Below, one piece after another: positions 8,057 through 18,430 of a stretch of 64,000 nt of DNA. The DNA is from MGBC114844 sp910585855 (lineage in GTDB: Bacteria; Bacillota; Clostridia; Lachnospirales; Lachnospiraceae). How positions within the stretch are numbered: the stretch's first letter is position 1; the number at the start of each line of letters is the position of its first letter. Under the pieces are notes generated by a model. The model saw only the letters and a program-made list of their open reading frames with translations, did no database searches and was not told where the DNA came from. A program made the translations under genes and the position numbers. The DNA is taken from positions 1 to 64,000 of the forward strand of contig CBFFYP010000009.1 of the NCBI GenBank assembly GCA_965646165.1, given 5' to 3'.

Positions 8057-8956
8057 ATGAAAAGAAAAACCGGTTTAAGTGGATTTTCGGAACGAACCAG
8101 TGATATTGTTTTGGTTGTACTCTGTGCAGTGATTTTATTGATTGTTGCATATCCTTTATATTATGTACTGATTGCATCTGTATCCAATCCATATGATGTA
8201 TATGCGGGCAAAACGTTTTTCCTGCCAAGTCAGTTTACCTTAGACGGATATAAAGCAGTATTTGCGGACAGTGGTATTTTTACAGGGTACATAAATAGTA
8301 TAAAGTATACAATTATAGGAACGGTATTTTCGGTAGCAATGGTTTATTTGACGGCATATCCGCTTAGCGTAAAGGATTTGCCGGGGCGAAAACTTTTAAG
8401 CATTTTCTTTATTATTACTATGTATTTTGGCGGTGGGCTGATTCCTACTTATTTGGCAGTAAAAAATACAGGGCTTTTAAATAGTATGTGGTCACTGTTT
8501 CTTCCGGGCGGAGTGGCAGTCGGCAATATGATTATTGTAAGGAACTTTTTTGAAAATAGTATTCCAAAGGAGATGATTGAAGCTGCAAAGATAGACGGTG
8601 CTTCAAATTGGCTGACTTTTATTAAGATTGTAGTGCCTTTAAGCCGTTCGATTATGGCGGTTATGGTAGTATTTAGTATGGTTGCCTATTGGAATGACTG
8701 GTTTACAGCAATGATTTATCTGCCGGGAGATGAATATGCTCCTTTGCCATTGGTGCTTCGGGGAATATTGATTAAAAGTTCTGCCAGTGCCAGCCAGTCA
8801 AGTATGGTGTCCGGCGGTTATGCAGAATTAAATAAACTGACTAAGATGATTAAATTTTCTTCTATTATTGTTGCGGCTGCACCGATGCTGATTATATATC
8901 CGTTTGTACAAAAATACTTTGAAAAAGGATTTATGGCTGGAGCAGTAAAAGGCTGA
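8057..8956 (+). CDS. ABC sugar transporter permease, YtcP/AraQ type
   Basis: A 299-residue permease that pairs with the LplB-type protein upstream. It has six membrane spans and the EAA motif IEAAKIDGASNWLTFIKIVV near 175-195. The ending FVQKYFEKGFMAGAVKG is the hallmark of the YtcP/CarB-type subunits. The ATG follows TAGGAGGG. An upstream in-frame start at 8009 would overlap the previous gene and has no ribosome site, so it was rejected. The gene is cotranscribed with its neighbours. Confidence 0.93.
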   Translation: MKRKTGLSGFSERTSDIVLVVLCAVILLIVAYPLYYVLIASVSNPYDVYAGKTFFLPSQFTLDGYKAVFADSGIFTGYINSIKYTIIGTVFSVAMVYLTAYPLSVKDLPGRKLLSIFFIITMYFGGGLIPTYLAVKNTGLLNSMWSLFLPGGVAVGNMIIVRNFFENSIPKEMIEAAKIDGASNWLTFIKIVVPLSRSIMAVMVVFSMVAYWNDWFTAMIYLPGDEYAPLPLVLRGILIKSSASASQSSMVSGGYAELNKLTKMIKFSSIIVAAAPMLIIYPFVQKYFEKGFMAGAVKG

Positions 8957-9012
8957 TAATATCAAATAAAAAATGGGATTTTAAAGTGAAATCAAAAGAA
9001 GGGAGTAAAATT

Positions 9013-10688
9013 ATGAAAAAAGTAGGATTGTGGAAAAAATGGATGAGTTATGTATTTACTGCCGGACTGATGGTATCAGTAACAGCATGTGGCGGTAAAA
9101 ATACGCCAACGGAAAATCAAGATCCAAAGACTGCCAATACGGATACTTCTCAGACAACATTTTCCGTTATAAGCGGTATGAGTGCTTTAAGCGGCGGATA
9201 TGACAACAATGTTGTTTTAAATAAGATTCAGGAAGATACCGGAGTAAAAATAGATTGGACTTGTATGAGTGATTCTTTGGCAGAACAAGTAAATATCCGA
9301 ATCGGAGGAGGCGATCTGCCGGATGCTTTTATGGCGGTCGGATTCAGCAATTATGATATTGCCAATTATGGGGCAGATGGTGTATTCTTAGATTTGACAC
9401 CTTATTTAACGGAAGAATATATGCCGAATTTAAGCAAGATTCTTGAAGAAAATCCAGATATCCGTGCAGCAATTACAATGAGTGACGGTGGTATCTACGG
9501 TCTTCCGGCAGGGGAAAGAATGGGGACAGCCGGAATCGGTGCAGAGGAAGACTATAGCATTTATACGATTCCGCAGTTTAGTATGATTAATAAGGCATGG
9601 TTAGATGATCTGGGACTGCCTGTTCCGACTACATTAGATGAGCTTCATACTGCTTTGAAAGCATTTAAAGACAACGATATGAGTGCAAAGTATTATGGAA
9701 ATGAGGCAGGTTCAACGATTCCTATGAGTACCGGATTTGATCAGTGGTGCTGGGGACAGAATATCTTTTATGCCGGATTTGGTTTTACAAATTGGCCAAA
9801 TGATGTCTGCAACGATCTGGTTTTAAAAGAGGATGGGACGGTAGAGTTTGTATGTGCATCCGATTCCTATCGGGAAGCAGTTACTTATTTTCACAACTGG
9901 TTTGAAGAGGGATTGATGGATTTGGGTATGTTCAGCCAGTCAGATACACAGTTAATTGCAAAATGTTCACAGGGGTATGTCGGAGTGACCACTTGGTGGT
10001 ATATTGAAGAAGTAATGGGAGAGTATGCAGACGATTATGTCTTTCTTCCGATTCTTGACGGACCAGATGGTACGCATCATGTAACAGTACGTACTGGGGG
10101 GCAATCAACAGTGGAAATTTGAATATTACAAGTGACTGCGAAAGTCCTGCCAATCTTTTAAAATTTTATGATCAGTGGTATGATCCAGAAATTGTTATAC
10201 AGCTTCAGTATGGACCAATTGGTGTTTATTTTACAGAAAAAGATGAAAATGGTGTTTGGCAGAGTATTTCTGATGAAGAAAGCAGAGAAAAGTATGGAAA
10301 AAGTGCCGGAGAGTTAAAAGGGGAGCAGGAAGTATATGGACCAAAGCTGATTCTGAGTGAGTACTATGATACCACTTTTCAAATGGAGCCTCGTGCGATT
10401 GAGCGATTGACAGACTTAAATGAGTTTTGGATGTCATATGTGGACAGTACCGTTACCTATCCAGTAGATTGTGTGTACACCGAAGAAGAATTGGATACGA
10501 TTGATTTATATAAAGTAGACTTTGAAAATACCGTTGCAGAAAATGAAGGTCTGTGGCTAAAGAACGGCGGACCGACAGATGAAGAATGGGCAAGTTATTT
10601 AAATACTTTAAAAACGAGCTGCGGAATGGAAGAACTGCAGAAAGTCTATCAGGAAGCATATAACCGTTATATATCAGAAGAAAATTAA
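9013..10688 (+). pseudogene. Extracellular sugar-binding lipoprotein, interrupted by a frameshift
   Basis: The substrate-binding component of the importer, in the large (about 550 residue) LipO/YtcQ-type family. The N-terminus has a lipoprotein signal with lipobox VTAC (Cys26). The reading frame stops after RTGGQSTVEI at 10122. The protein continues in another frame as NITSDCESPANLLKFYDQWY to 10688. One extra G in the run of six G at 10096-10101 would join them (RTGGAINSGNLNITSD). The single lesion in a homopolymer could be a true mutation, a phase-variable tract or a sequencing error. All other genes of the operon are intact, so the last is a real possibility. Confidence 0.85.
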
Positions 10689-10719
10689 TTATTAATGACA
10701 GAAAAGGAGTGTTATCAGA

Positions 10720-12207
10720 ATGAGTCAAATTCTACGTGATGCACGAAAATACGAAGAAGTAACAGAAAAAAAGATTGCAGACGAAGCAAGACCAGAGTTT
10801 CATCTGTCTGCCCGGGTGGGCTGGATGAACGATCCAAATGGATTTTCATTTTATAAGGGTCAATATCATCTGTTTTATCAGTATCATCCATATCATTCCC
10901 ATTGGGGAACGATGCATTGGGGACATGCGGTAAGCAGGGATCTGTTACATTGGGAGCAGCTTCCAACAGCCTTAGCACCGGATATGGATTATGACAGAGA
11001 TGGCTGTTTTTCTGGAAGTGCAGCCGTATTGCCGGATGGCAGACATCTATTAATTTATACCGGAGTTTCAAAAGAAACACAGCCAGACGGAACAGTTTGT
11101 GATGTACAGACACAGTGTATTGCAGTAGGAGATGGAATGGACTATGAAAAATATTTGGGAAATCCAGTACTAAGCAGTAAGGATTTGCCGGAAGGTGCAA
11201 GTCGGTTTGACTTTCGAGATCCAAAACTTTGGATTACATCGGATGGTTCTTTTCGCTGTGTAGTGGGAAATTGTGATGGAAAGAAAGACGGACGGATTCT
11301 TCTCTACAGCAGCAAAGATGGATTTCATTGGAACTATGAAAAAACCTTAATAGCCAATCAGGATCGTTTTGGAAAAATGTGGGAGTGTCCAGATTTTTTT
11401 GAACTGGATGGAAAACAGGTATTATTGGTTAGTCCTCAGGATATGCTGCCGCAGGGTTTAGAATATCATAACGGAAATGGAACACTTTGCATAATTGGAG
11501 AATATGACGAAAAAACAGAAACCTTTACAGAAGAACAAAATCAGGCGATTGATTACGGAATTGATTTCTATGCACCACAGACCATTCTTGCACCGGACGG
11601 AAGAAGAATTATGATTGGCTGGATGCAAAACTGGGATACGACAAATCTACATTCTTCAAAACGACCATGGTTTGGTCAGATGAGCCTGCCAAGAGAGCTT
11701 TCGGTAAAAAACGGACGCCTGTTTCAAAAACCGATTCGGGAATTAGAAACACTGCGCAGAGCAGAAGTAAGATATGAGCATATTACCTTTACCGATATTT
11801 TAAAACTAGACGGAATAAAAGGAAGAAAAGTCGATTTAGAACTTTCCGTTCATGCCGGGGATAAACAAAATATATATAAAAAATTTGCAGTACGCTTTGC
11901 TCAAAATGAAATTTATCAGACATCTTTTAGTTTTCGGCCTTATGAGTCAACATTAAAAGTGGACAGAAAGTTTTCCGGTTCTAGAAGAGCAATTATTAAT
12001 CAGCGCCGCAGTTATGTAAAAAATGTGGATGGAGAAATCAAGTTAAGGATAATTCTTGACAATTTTAGTGCAGAAGTATTTGTAAATGATGGGGAACAGG
12101 TGCTTTCTGTGACTATGTATACGGATTTATCGGCAGATGGGATATCTTTTTTTGCAGATGGTTCTGTAACAATGGATGTTATAAAATATGAGTTGAGAGG
12201 ACGATAA
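10720..12207 (+). CDS. GH32 beta-fructofuranosidase / sucrose-6-phosphate hydrolase type
   Basis: A 495-residue glycoside hydrolase of family 32, which cleaves terminal fructose from sucrose or fructo-oligosaccharides. The nucleophile motif is WMNDPNG near residue 36. FRDPK (about 165) carries the transition-state Asp, and WECPD (about 223) the acid/base Glu. The C-terminal beta-sandwich (about 355-495) includes LRIILDNFSAEVFVNDG. There is no signal peptide, so it acts in the cytoplasm on imported sugar. It is the last gene of the LacI-controlled transporter operon. Its final codons GGA CGA TAA lie inside the terminal motif of repeat B2, so the native C-terminus has been replaced by the repeat. 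Confidence 0.93.
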   Translation: MSQILRDARKYEEVTEKKIADEARPEFHLSARVGWMNDPNGFSFYKGQYHLFYQYHPYHSHWGTMHWGHAVSRDLLHWEQLPTALAPDMDYDRDGCFSGSAAVLPDGRHLLIYTGVSKETQPDGTVCDVQTQCIAVGDGMDYEKYLGNPVLSSKDLPEGASRFDFRDPKLWITSDGSFRCVVGNCDGKKDGRILLYSSKDGFHWNYEKTLIANQDRFGKMWECPDFFELDGKQVLLVSPQDMLPQGLEYHNGNGTLCIIGEYDEKTETFTEEQNQAIDYGIDFYAPQTILAPDGRRIMIGWMQNWDTTNLHSSKRPWFGQMSLPRELSVKNGRLFQKPIRELETLRRAEVRYEHITFTDILKLDGIKGRKVDLELSVHAGDKQNIYKKFAVRFAQNEIYQTSFSFRPYESTLKVDRKFSGSRRAIINQRRSYVKNVDGEIKLRIILDNFSAEVFVNDGEQVLSVTMYTDLSADGISFFADGSVTMDVIKYELRGR

Positions 12208-12361
12208 AATCCGAAGGAGGGTCTGCTCCGGGCCCGCTTGCGCTTAGCATTTCCTCGTAACGGACACATAAGACGCTAAAATACAGCGTCTAAGTGCCGA
12301 CGGGAAATGATGACCCTGCGCAGACCCTCCTTCGGATTTTAGCTGTGTATCTCAGCCGGGA
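12197..12361 (-). repeat. Family B palindromic repeat, copy B2
   Basis: Sense strand is minus, and the GGCGTCC-type end (here ..GGACG) overlaps the GH32 stop codon. The arms ATCCGAAGGAGGGTCTGC and GCAGACCCTCCTTCGGAT are perfectly complementary and unlike those of other copies. The core CCGGGCCCGCTTGCGCTTAG, CCTCGTAACGGACACATAAG and GGGAAATGATGACCCTGC is intact. The internal hairpin is GACGCT/AGCGTC. Confidence 0.9.
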
Positions 12362-12499
12362 GTGAAAAATTTCCTTCGTTTTTATGTTTATTAAGGAGTA
12401 TTGTTGAAAATATTTTTAAAATCTGAATTTTCTTTGAAATTTTCTTATTTTCTTTTACTGTTTTACCTATAAAAGATTTTCTTGATTTTATTTTTTGGT

Positions 12500-13125
12500 T
12501 GGAATGTTCCTTACCGGACTTTAGAAGCGGTTTGCTTTTTTCTTTTGTTTGTTTTGCTCTAAACAGAAAGAAAATCTATGGCTTCTGCATTTAAATACAT
12601 TCAATCGGATGAATCAGTATACAATTTTCTCATACTGTTATCAAAATATGGCTAGTGTGAGAAGGGATTTTATCATCCATAAGATAGTCTATTTTCTATT
12701 ATACAGGCGAAAGAAGCAAACTGTCTCTTGCTGTTGGCTGGCGTAGAGATGGCTGGTTGCTATTCTTTTTGTTCCGGGGTCAAGAAACAGCCAGATTCGA
12801 AAATGGTGGGCAGCCTGCAGTGACTTTGGAAAAAAGTTAGAAGTTCTTAGACTTCTGCTCGAAAACCTAAGATTTTTTTCACATCCTGCTTCCATGCAGG
12901 GTGTGAAAAAAAAGGGGCGTGTTTAGCCCGTATGATAGGAAAGCGGTTGTCTTGTGGCAGATAGAATCTTTTGATATGGCAGTTTTGTTTTGGTTGCAGT
13001 ACGGGCGAATTGCGCCCCGGTCTGTCCGGTTGGATGGATGAAAAGGCAGAAGTCTTAGAACTTCTTGCTTTTTGGAAACCGGAACAGCAGGCTGCCCATC
13101 GTTTTCGAATTTGGCGTCCTCCCCC
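12500..13125 (+). repeat. Family A palindromic repeat, copy A3 (left module degenerate)
   Basis: The left half keeps only traces of a type 1 module (ACCGGACTTTAGAAGCGG, later GGCGAAAGAAGC) and has lost its central hairpin. The right half (12775-13125) is a full type 2 module with arms CGAAAATGGTGGGCAGCCTG and its near-complement and core GGGGCGTGTTTAGCCCGTA with TACGGGCGAATTGCGCCCC. It ends GGCGTCCTCCCCC. Confidence 0.8.
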
Positions 13126-13467
13126 TGAAGATATAAAAAAGATTTCTTGTAGAATACGAGATACTATGTTATAGTAAGATCAAAGTATACAGATAAAAAA
13201 TGGGAATAAAAAAGCTGGGTTTATCGATCAATGAAATTAATATAGAGTAGATTCGACAGAACAGACAGAAAGGAGGAAGGAAGGGAATTTAAATGCGAAT
13301 CTGGAAAGATATGCTGATTGTGGTAAAGAAATAGCAGGATTGGGGTATCTGTATAAAATAAATAGGGATTTTAGATAGGGACAAAGGAGCATAAGCAAAG
13401 TGAGATAGTTTTTAAGGTGGGCTATCTTTTTTAAGTAGAAAGGAGAAAGGAGAAGAAGAAAGAAAAA
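13126..13467. other. Intergenic stretch without a recognisable gene
   Basis: An AT-rich leader region before the 105-residue protein gene. It contains a possible 13-codon open frame at 13293 with a ribosome site and one terminator-like hairpin (13402-13433). Nothing else was recognised. Confidence 0.5.
13402..13433 (+). terminator. Terminator-like hairpin upstream of the 105-residue gene
   Basis: AGATAG and CTATCT pair around a 13-nt loop and are followed by a run of six T. The stem is short. It could end a leader transcript or act as an attenuator. Confidence 0.5.
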
Positions 13468-13785
13468 ATGGAAGAAAGTGAAACGGAAGAAATGAAAGGA
13501 TATAAGGATTTTATTATTACAAAGGAAAATTTATGGGATGTTTTAATTTATTATCAAGGAAGAACTTTTTATACTGTAAAAAGACTTCCATTTACTTATC
13601 AAATTAAAGGAGGAGAATTTTTTACAGATAGAAAGAAGAAATCAATTACAAAGGCTACTTTTGAGCAGGCTTTTCAGAAAGTACAGGAGGATAAAGAACA
13701 TAGAATTACCGGACCAAAAAGTTTATGTTGTTTTGGTGGACCTTATATATGGGCTGTATTTAAGGAATTAGGAATTGTATCTTAG
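13468..13785 (+). CDS. Uncharacterised 105-residue protein
   Basis: A small soluble protein, not recognised. The first eight or so residues are acidic and low complexity, so an alternative start is the ATG at 13495 (MKGYKDFIITKENLWDVL). The body has alternating aromatic/basic strands (FYTVKRLPFTYQIKGGEFF) and ends RITGPKSLCCFGGPYIWAVF. It lies 63 bp before the chemoreceptor gene in the same direction and may share its transcript. There is no signal peptide and no convincing membrane span. Confidence 0.6.
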   Translation: MEESETEEMKGYKDFIITKENLWDVLIYYQGRTFYTVKRLPFTYQIKGGEFFTDRKKKSITKATFEQAFQKVQEDKEHRITGPKSLCCFGGPYIWAVFKELGIVS

Positions 13786-13848
13786 AAGACGGTGAGGGCT
13801 TTATTTAAAAGATTTATGAAAAGTCGATAAAAGAAAAGGGGAAACCGT

Positions 13849-15534
13849 ATGCTGAAAAAATTAGAAAATAAGAAAATTAAAAAGAAATTAAATTATGCTT
13901 ATCAAATTGTAATTAAATTAATGGTTTTATCTGGTATTCTTAGTATGATTGGACTTGGACTTTTATATAGAAATTTAAATAATTATATCAATGGTGCTCA
14001 GGCAGCGGATACGGCTGTAAAGTTATGTCGTGTAAGCGTTAATATTGTAGCAAGAAATATTCGGGAAATGGTTTTAAATGAGGATACATCTTCTTTTAAT
14101 AATTATAAGAGTAAAGTAGATGAAAGAATGACAGAAGTTGAAGAACAACTTGCTATTTTAAAAGGTACCAATATGATATCTTCTCAGGTTTATCAAAGAT
14201 ATGAAACAGCTTTAGCAAATTGGAGTACGATTGGATATAGAATAATGGATCTGATAAAGGCGGGAGATAGAGAAACAGCGGTTCAGGAAATTTTGAATTA
14301 CTGTGCTCCGGCATTAGAGCAGGTAGTAGAGATTTCTAAGGAAATTGATCAGATTACGGATGAATTAAAGAAAGAAGCAATTCATGAAGGGTGGTCAACG
14401 GCGTTTTACGGAGTAATATCGATTGTACTATTTATTGTTATTGCTACCATTTTGTCTATACGAATTGGAAATTACCTGATTTTATCACTTACAGAGCCGA
14501 TTTCTGAATTGGAAAATGCAACGGAGGAACTGGCAAAAGGAAATTTACATAGTGAATTAACGTATTATTCGGAAGATGAAATCGGAGGTTTGGAAGAAAG
14601 TCTGCGTCAGTCTATGAAAATCTTATCTTCTTATATTGATGATATTGGAAGAGTAATGAAAGAGTTTTCAAATGGAAACTTTGATGTAAGACCGCAGGTA
14701 GAATGGAAGGGAGAATTTGTAGGAATTTTAAATTCTTTTGTAGAGTTTGAAAAAAGTATGGCGGATATGGTAAATGGTATTCAGCGTGTATCAGATCAGG
14801 TAAAAAACGGATCTGAACAGGTTTCGGCAAGTTCGGTAGACTTAGCGAAAGGTGTAACGGAACAGGCAGCAATTACAGAAGAATTATCTGCTACCTTGCA
14901 AACTGCTTCTGAACGGGTATCTCATAATGCGGAAAATGCAAAGCATATTAGCGGAAAGGTGGATGCACTAGGAAAAGAGATTAATGACAGCAATGGAAAA
15001 ATGCAGGAAATGGTGCAGTCTATGACAGCGATTAGTGATTCTTCAAAAGAAATCAGTAAAATTATTGCTACGATAAATGACATTGCTTCTCAGACAAATT
15101 TATTGGCTTTAAATGCTTCTATAGAAGCAGCACGTGCAGGGGATGCAGGAAGAGGATTTGCGGTGGTAGCCGATCAGGTATCTGTATTGGCTGCACAGAG
15201 TTCACAGGCAGCAAAGGAGTCTACTATGCTGATTGAAACTTCTGTACATGCAGTGGAAAAGGGTATGATAGTTGCAGAAGAAACGGCAAAATTGTTAGAG
15301 GGAGTAGTGGAAGGTTCACAGATGATTACAGAAGAGGTTACAGAGATAGCTACAGAATTAGAAACACAGGCAGCTTCCATTACTGAAATTAACAGAGGAG
15401 TGGAAAATATTAATGATGTGGTACAGACTAATTCGGCTGCTTCAGAGGAATGTGCTGCTACCAGTCAGGAGATGAATAATCAGGCAATGTCTTTGGAACA
15501 GTTAATTCAGAAGATTCGAGTAAGAGCAAGTTGA
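13849..15534 (+). CDS. Methyl-accepting chemotaxis protein
   Basis: A 561-residue transmembrane chemoreceptor that signals to CheA/CheW. TM1 is at about 23-43. An extracytoplasmic four-helix-bundle-like sensor (about 45-185) follows, then TM2 at about 187-207. The HAMP domain (about 210-265) is followed by a long signalling hairpin. Its tip reads IASQTNLLALNASIEAARAG and GRGFAVVADQVSVLA, near residues 408-445. The start has an AAAAGGGG ribosome site. Its position just upstream of a secreted pectate lyase suggests that it may sense pectin-derived sugars; that is inference from context only. Confidence 0.93.
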   Translation: MLKKLENKKIKKKLNYAYQIVIKLMVLSGILSMIGLGLLYRNLNNYINGAQAADTAVKLCRVSVNIVARNIREMVLNEDTSSFNNYKSKVDERMTEVEEQLAILKGTNMISSQVYQRYETALANWSTIGYRIMDLIKAGDRETAVQEILNYCAPALEQVVEISKEIDQITDELKKEAIHEGWSTAFYGVISIVLFIVIATILSIRIGNYLILSLTEPISELENATEELAKGNLHSELTYYSEDEIGGLEESLRQSMKILSSYIDDIGRVMKEFSNGNFDVRPQVEWKGEFVGILNSFVEFEKSMADMVNGIQRVSDQVKNGSEQVSASSVDLAKGVTEQAAITEELSATLQTASERVSHNAENAKHISGKVDALGKEINDSNGKMQEMVQSMTAISDSSKEISKIIATINDIASQTNLLALNASIEAARAGDAGRGFAVVADQVSVLAAQSSQAAKESTMLIETSVHAVEKGMIVAEETAKLLEGVVEGSQMITEEVTEIATELETQAASITEINRGVENINDVVQTNSAASEECAATSQEMNNQAMSLEQLIQKIRVRAS

Positions 15535-15699
15535 TTTGAAATCGAAATCGAAAAAAGAGATATTTTTTAGATTTTGGTTAAAAAAGGGACAAAAGAAGTT
15601 AAGTTTTGCCTGTACAATCGTTTGGAAATATGTTACAATAGAACTATAATTTTGTAGAAATTGCACAGCAAATTTCACAAACGAAAGGGGTAAGACACT

Positions 15700-18420
15700 A
15701 TGGCAATGTGGAAGAAAATCAAAAAACCGTTGGCAGTAGCAATGGCTGGTATGATGATGCTGGGAAGTTTTGCAGGTCCGGTGGCACGCAATGTTTTGGC
15801 AGACGAGCCGGTACTGGCATTTGACACAGCAGCAGGCGGCGGAAAGTATGCAACAGGAGGACGTGGATATGATACCTATGTTGTAACTTCTCTGGAAGAC
15901 TATGGCAAGGAGGATACACCGATTGAAGGTACACTTCGCTATGGAATCGAACAGGTTGCAATGGCAAACGGTGGTGCAACTATTGTATTTAATGTTGGCG
16001 GTGTAATCGATCTGAAGACAGACTTAAAATTTAAGGATGTAAAAAATGTTACGATTGCAGGACAGACTGCTCCGGGAGATGGAATTACGATTGCAGGATA
16101 TCAGACTGATATCAGTAATTCGGAGAATTTAATTATCCGCTATATGCGTTTCCGTCCGGGCGCTGAAAATGTCAGCAACGGCAGTGATTCGATGGATGCA
16201 CTTTGGGGCAGAGATAATAAGTTGTTTATGATTGACCACTGCTCTTTTAGCTGGAATACAGATGAAACGCTGTCTACTTACCGTGGACAGAACGGAACGG
16301 TTCAGTACTGTATGATTTATGAGAGCTTAACTGTATCAGGTCATACAAAGGGACGTCATGGCTATGGTGGTATCTTTGGCGGTGACAATGTAATTTTCCA
16401 GTATAATTTGATAGCAAATACAACCTCCCGTGCTCCTAGAATGGGCGGTGGATCTATGGGAGATCCAACCAAAGAGGCAGCAGGTGATGCTTATCAGTAC
16501 TGTGCAACTACACAGGTAAGCAATAATATTATCTATAACTATGGATTTAATGTAGTTCATGGCGGCGGCTGGCAGTATACCAACTATATGAATAACTATA
16601 TGATCAATGGTCAGGGTTCAAGAGAAAATATTGCTCAGATTATTGCAAATGCCGGTGAAAATAAAAAAACAGGCGGATTCTATGTATCTGGAAATGCACT
16701 CTATGACGGAAGTGTGAAAAATGAAGCAATTTCTGCAGATAACAGCGGTGACGGAAAGAACAGCGGTACAGTAAATACAGCTCCTGACTGGACAACGATT
16801 GCAGATAAGCAGTATACCTCAACGGTAGGCGGTGTTTCTTTTATGGAAACCAAGTCGTGTGATTTCCCTCTGGAAGCAGAGATGGAATCAGCAGAAGCAA
16901 GTTATAATAAGATTTTAACACAGGCAGGTGCAACCTATCCAAGAAGAGATGCACATGATGCCCGTGTAGTAGAAGAAGTAAGAAACGATACAGGTCGTTT
17001 TATCAATACCGAAGAGGAAGTCGGCGGCTATACAATGGCAACTATAAGCAGAGAAGCTGGTTATGATACTGATATGGATGGTATGCCGGATGCCTATGAA
17101 GATGCAAACGGATTGAATAAAAATGATAAAAATGATGCAAAAGCGATTGCGGCAAACGGACGCTCTAATGTAGAAAATTATTTTAACGGAATTGTAAATC
17201 CGACAAAAGAAGCGGATAACCCAACCGTAAAATTGACTGTAGCAAATAATACACAGTTTGCAGAGGGCAGCACAATTACTATTGGTGCAGAAGCATCGGC
17301 AAACAATGGCGGAAGTATTGAAAAAGTAGAATTCTATAATGGATCACAGTTAGTCGGAACAGCGACGGCAGCTCCTTATCAGTGCAATTTGACCGGATTA
17401 GAAGACGGAACTTACTTTATCTCAGCAAGAGCCTACGACAACAGCGGAACGGCTACACAGGCAACCGCAGCACAGATTCATGTCAACAGTACGGCAGGTA
17501 CAGGAGCATATACCAGTGTCGATATCGGAAATCCGGGAGTTACAGGCGCAGCTTCTTTGGAAAATGGAGTATTGACAGTAAAAGGTGCAGGAAAGTTAGG
17601 AAAATCGGAAGGAGCATTAACTGGTGATGTAGCAGATGCAACCACCGATAATTTCCACTATGTATATCAGAATTTAAGCGGTGACGGTACGATTGTTGCC
17701 AAATTAGAGGATGTTACAGCATTAGATAATCATGCTTTAACCGGTTTGATGATTCGGGAAAGCACCAGCAATCAGGCAAAGACTGCTGTATTGGCAATGT
17801 CTTTGGTAAAACAGAATACAAAGTTAAACGAAGGAAATCCAGATATTGCAGATACTACATGGGCAGTTTATCTTGCAAATCGTGGAGCAACAAAAGTATT
17901 AAGTGACAGCGGCGAAGAACTGGCATTGAATCCAGAAGGTGCAATCAATGAATTAGGTGAGCAGATTGATTCTAAGTCAAGTGCGTTAAAAGCAGGTGTA
18001 CCGCTGGTAGAAGATTTTTATTTTAGGATGCCGGAAAACGGAAAGAGTGTAACTAATGGCATCTGGCTGAAGTTAGTGCGGGAAGGTGATGTATTTACTG
18101 GATATGCAAAGAATACGGAAGCAGAAGAGTGGAAACTGATTGGTTCGGCAGAAATTCCTATGGCAGCCGATGTTTTGATTGGATTTGCAGTAGATGCCAA
18201 TAAGGTTGCAAATGATCTGGATAATTTAAGTACAGCGAAGTTCTCCAATATCAGTATGGGTGCAGGTAGTACATATGTAGTAAAGAATGGCGATTATTTA
18301 TTAAAGATTGCTAGAGAGAACGGATGTACGGTAGAACAGTTAAAAGCAGCAAATCCGAATATTAAGAATATCAACTTTATTCGGGCTGGTTGGGTATTAA
18401 ATATTCCAAGTGCAAATTAA
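15700..18420 (+). CDS. Secreted pectate lyase (PL1-like) with Ig-like, lectin-like and LysM domains
   Basis: A 906-residue secreted polysaccharide lyase. A signal peptide (about 1-35) ends near NVLADEP. A parallel beta-helix of the pectate-lyase PL1 type (about 40-440) has DHCSFSWNTDE and RAPRMGGG, the latter matching the catalytic-arginine region. Then come a calcium-binding loop DTDMDGMPDAYE (about 453-464), a bacterial Ig-like domain (about 505-600) and a beta-rich domain resembling concanavalin-type modules (about 605-850). The last 50 residues are one LysM domain (YVVKNGDYLLKIARENG...), which should hold the enzyme on peptidoglycan. It is transcribed alone, with its own terminator, and cleaves pectin outside the cell. 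Family calls are by motif. Confidence 0.88.
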   Translation: MAMWKKIKKPLAVAMAGMMMLGSFAGPVARNVLADEPVLAFDTAAGGGKYATGGRGYDTYVVTSLEDYGKEDTPIEGTLRYGIEQVAMANGGATIVFNVGGVIDLKTDLKFKDVKNVTIAGQTAPGDGITIAGYQTDISNSENLIIRYMRFRPGAENVSNGSDSMDALWGRDNKLFMIDHCSFSWNTDETLSTYRGQNGTVQYCMIYESLTVSGHTKGRHGYGGIFGGDNVIFQYNLIANTTSRAPRMGGGSMGDPTKEAAGDAYQYCATTQVSNNIIYNYGFNVVHGGGWQYTNYMNNYMINGQGSRENIAQIIANAGENKKTGGFYVSGNALYDGSVKNEAISADNSGDGKNSGTVNTAPDWTTIADKQYTSTVGGVSFMETKSCDFPLEAEMESAEASYNKILTQAGATYPRRDAHDARVVEEVRNDTGRFINTEEEVGGYTMATISREAGYDTDMDGMPDAYEDANGLNKNDKNDAKAIAANGRSNVENYFNGIVNPTKEADNPTVKLTVANNTQFAEGSTITIGAEASANNGGSIEKVEFYNGSQLVGTATAAPYQCNLTGLEDGTYFISARAYDNSGTATQATAAQIHVNSTAGTGAYTSVDIGNPGVTGAASLENGVLTVKGAGKLGKSEGALTGDVADATTDNFHYVYQNLSGDGTIVAKLEDVTALDNHALTGLMIRESTSNQAKTAVLAMSLVKQNTKLNEGNPDIADTTWAVYLANRGATKVLSDSGEELALNPEGAINELGEQIDSKSSALKAGVPLVEDFYFRMPENGKSVTNGIWLKLVREGDVFTGYAKNTEAEEWKLIGSAEIPMAADVLIGFAVDANKVANDLDNLSTAKFSNISMGAGSTYVVKNGDYLLKIARENGCTVEQLKAANPNIKNINFIRAGWVLNIPSAN

Positions 18421-18430
18421 GAGTAAGGGA

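Noticed and set aside
13293..13334. A 13-codon open frame with a ribosome site (MRIWKDMLIVVKK)
   Set aside because: Too short, no link to the downstream gene's product, and no regulatory codon run; recorded only as a possible leader peptide.
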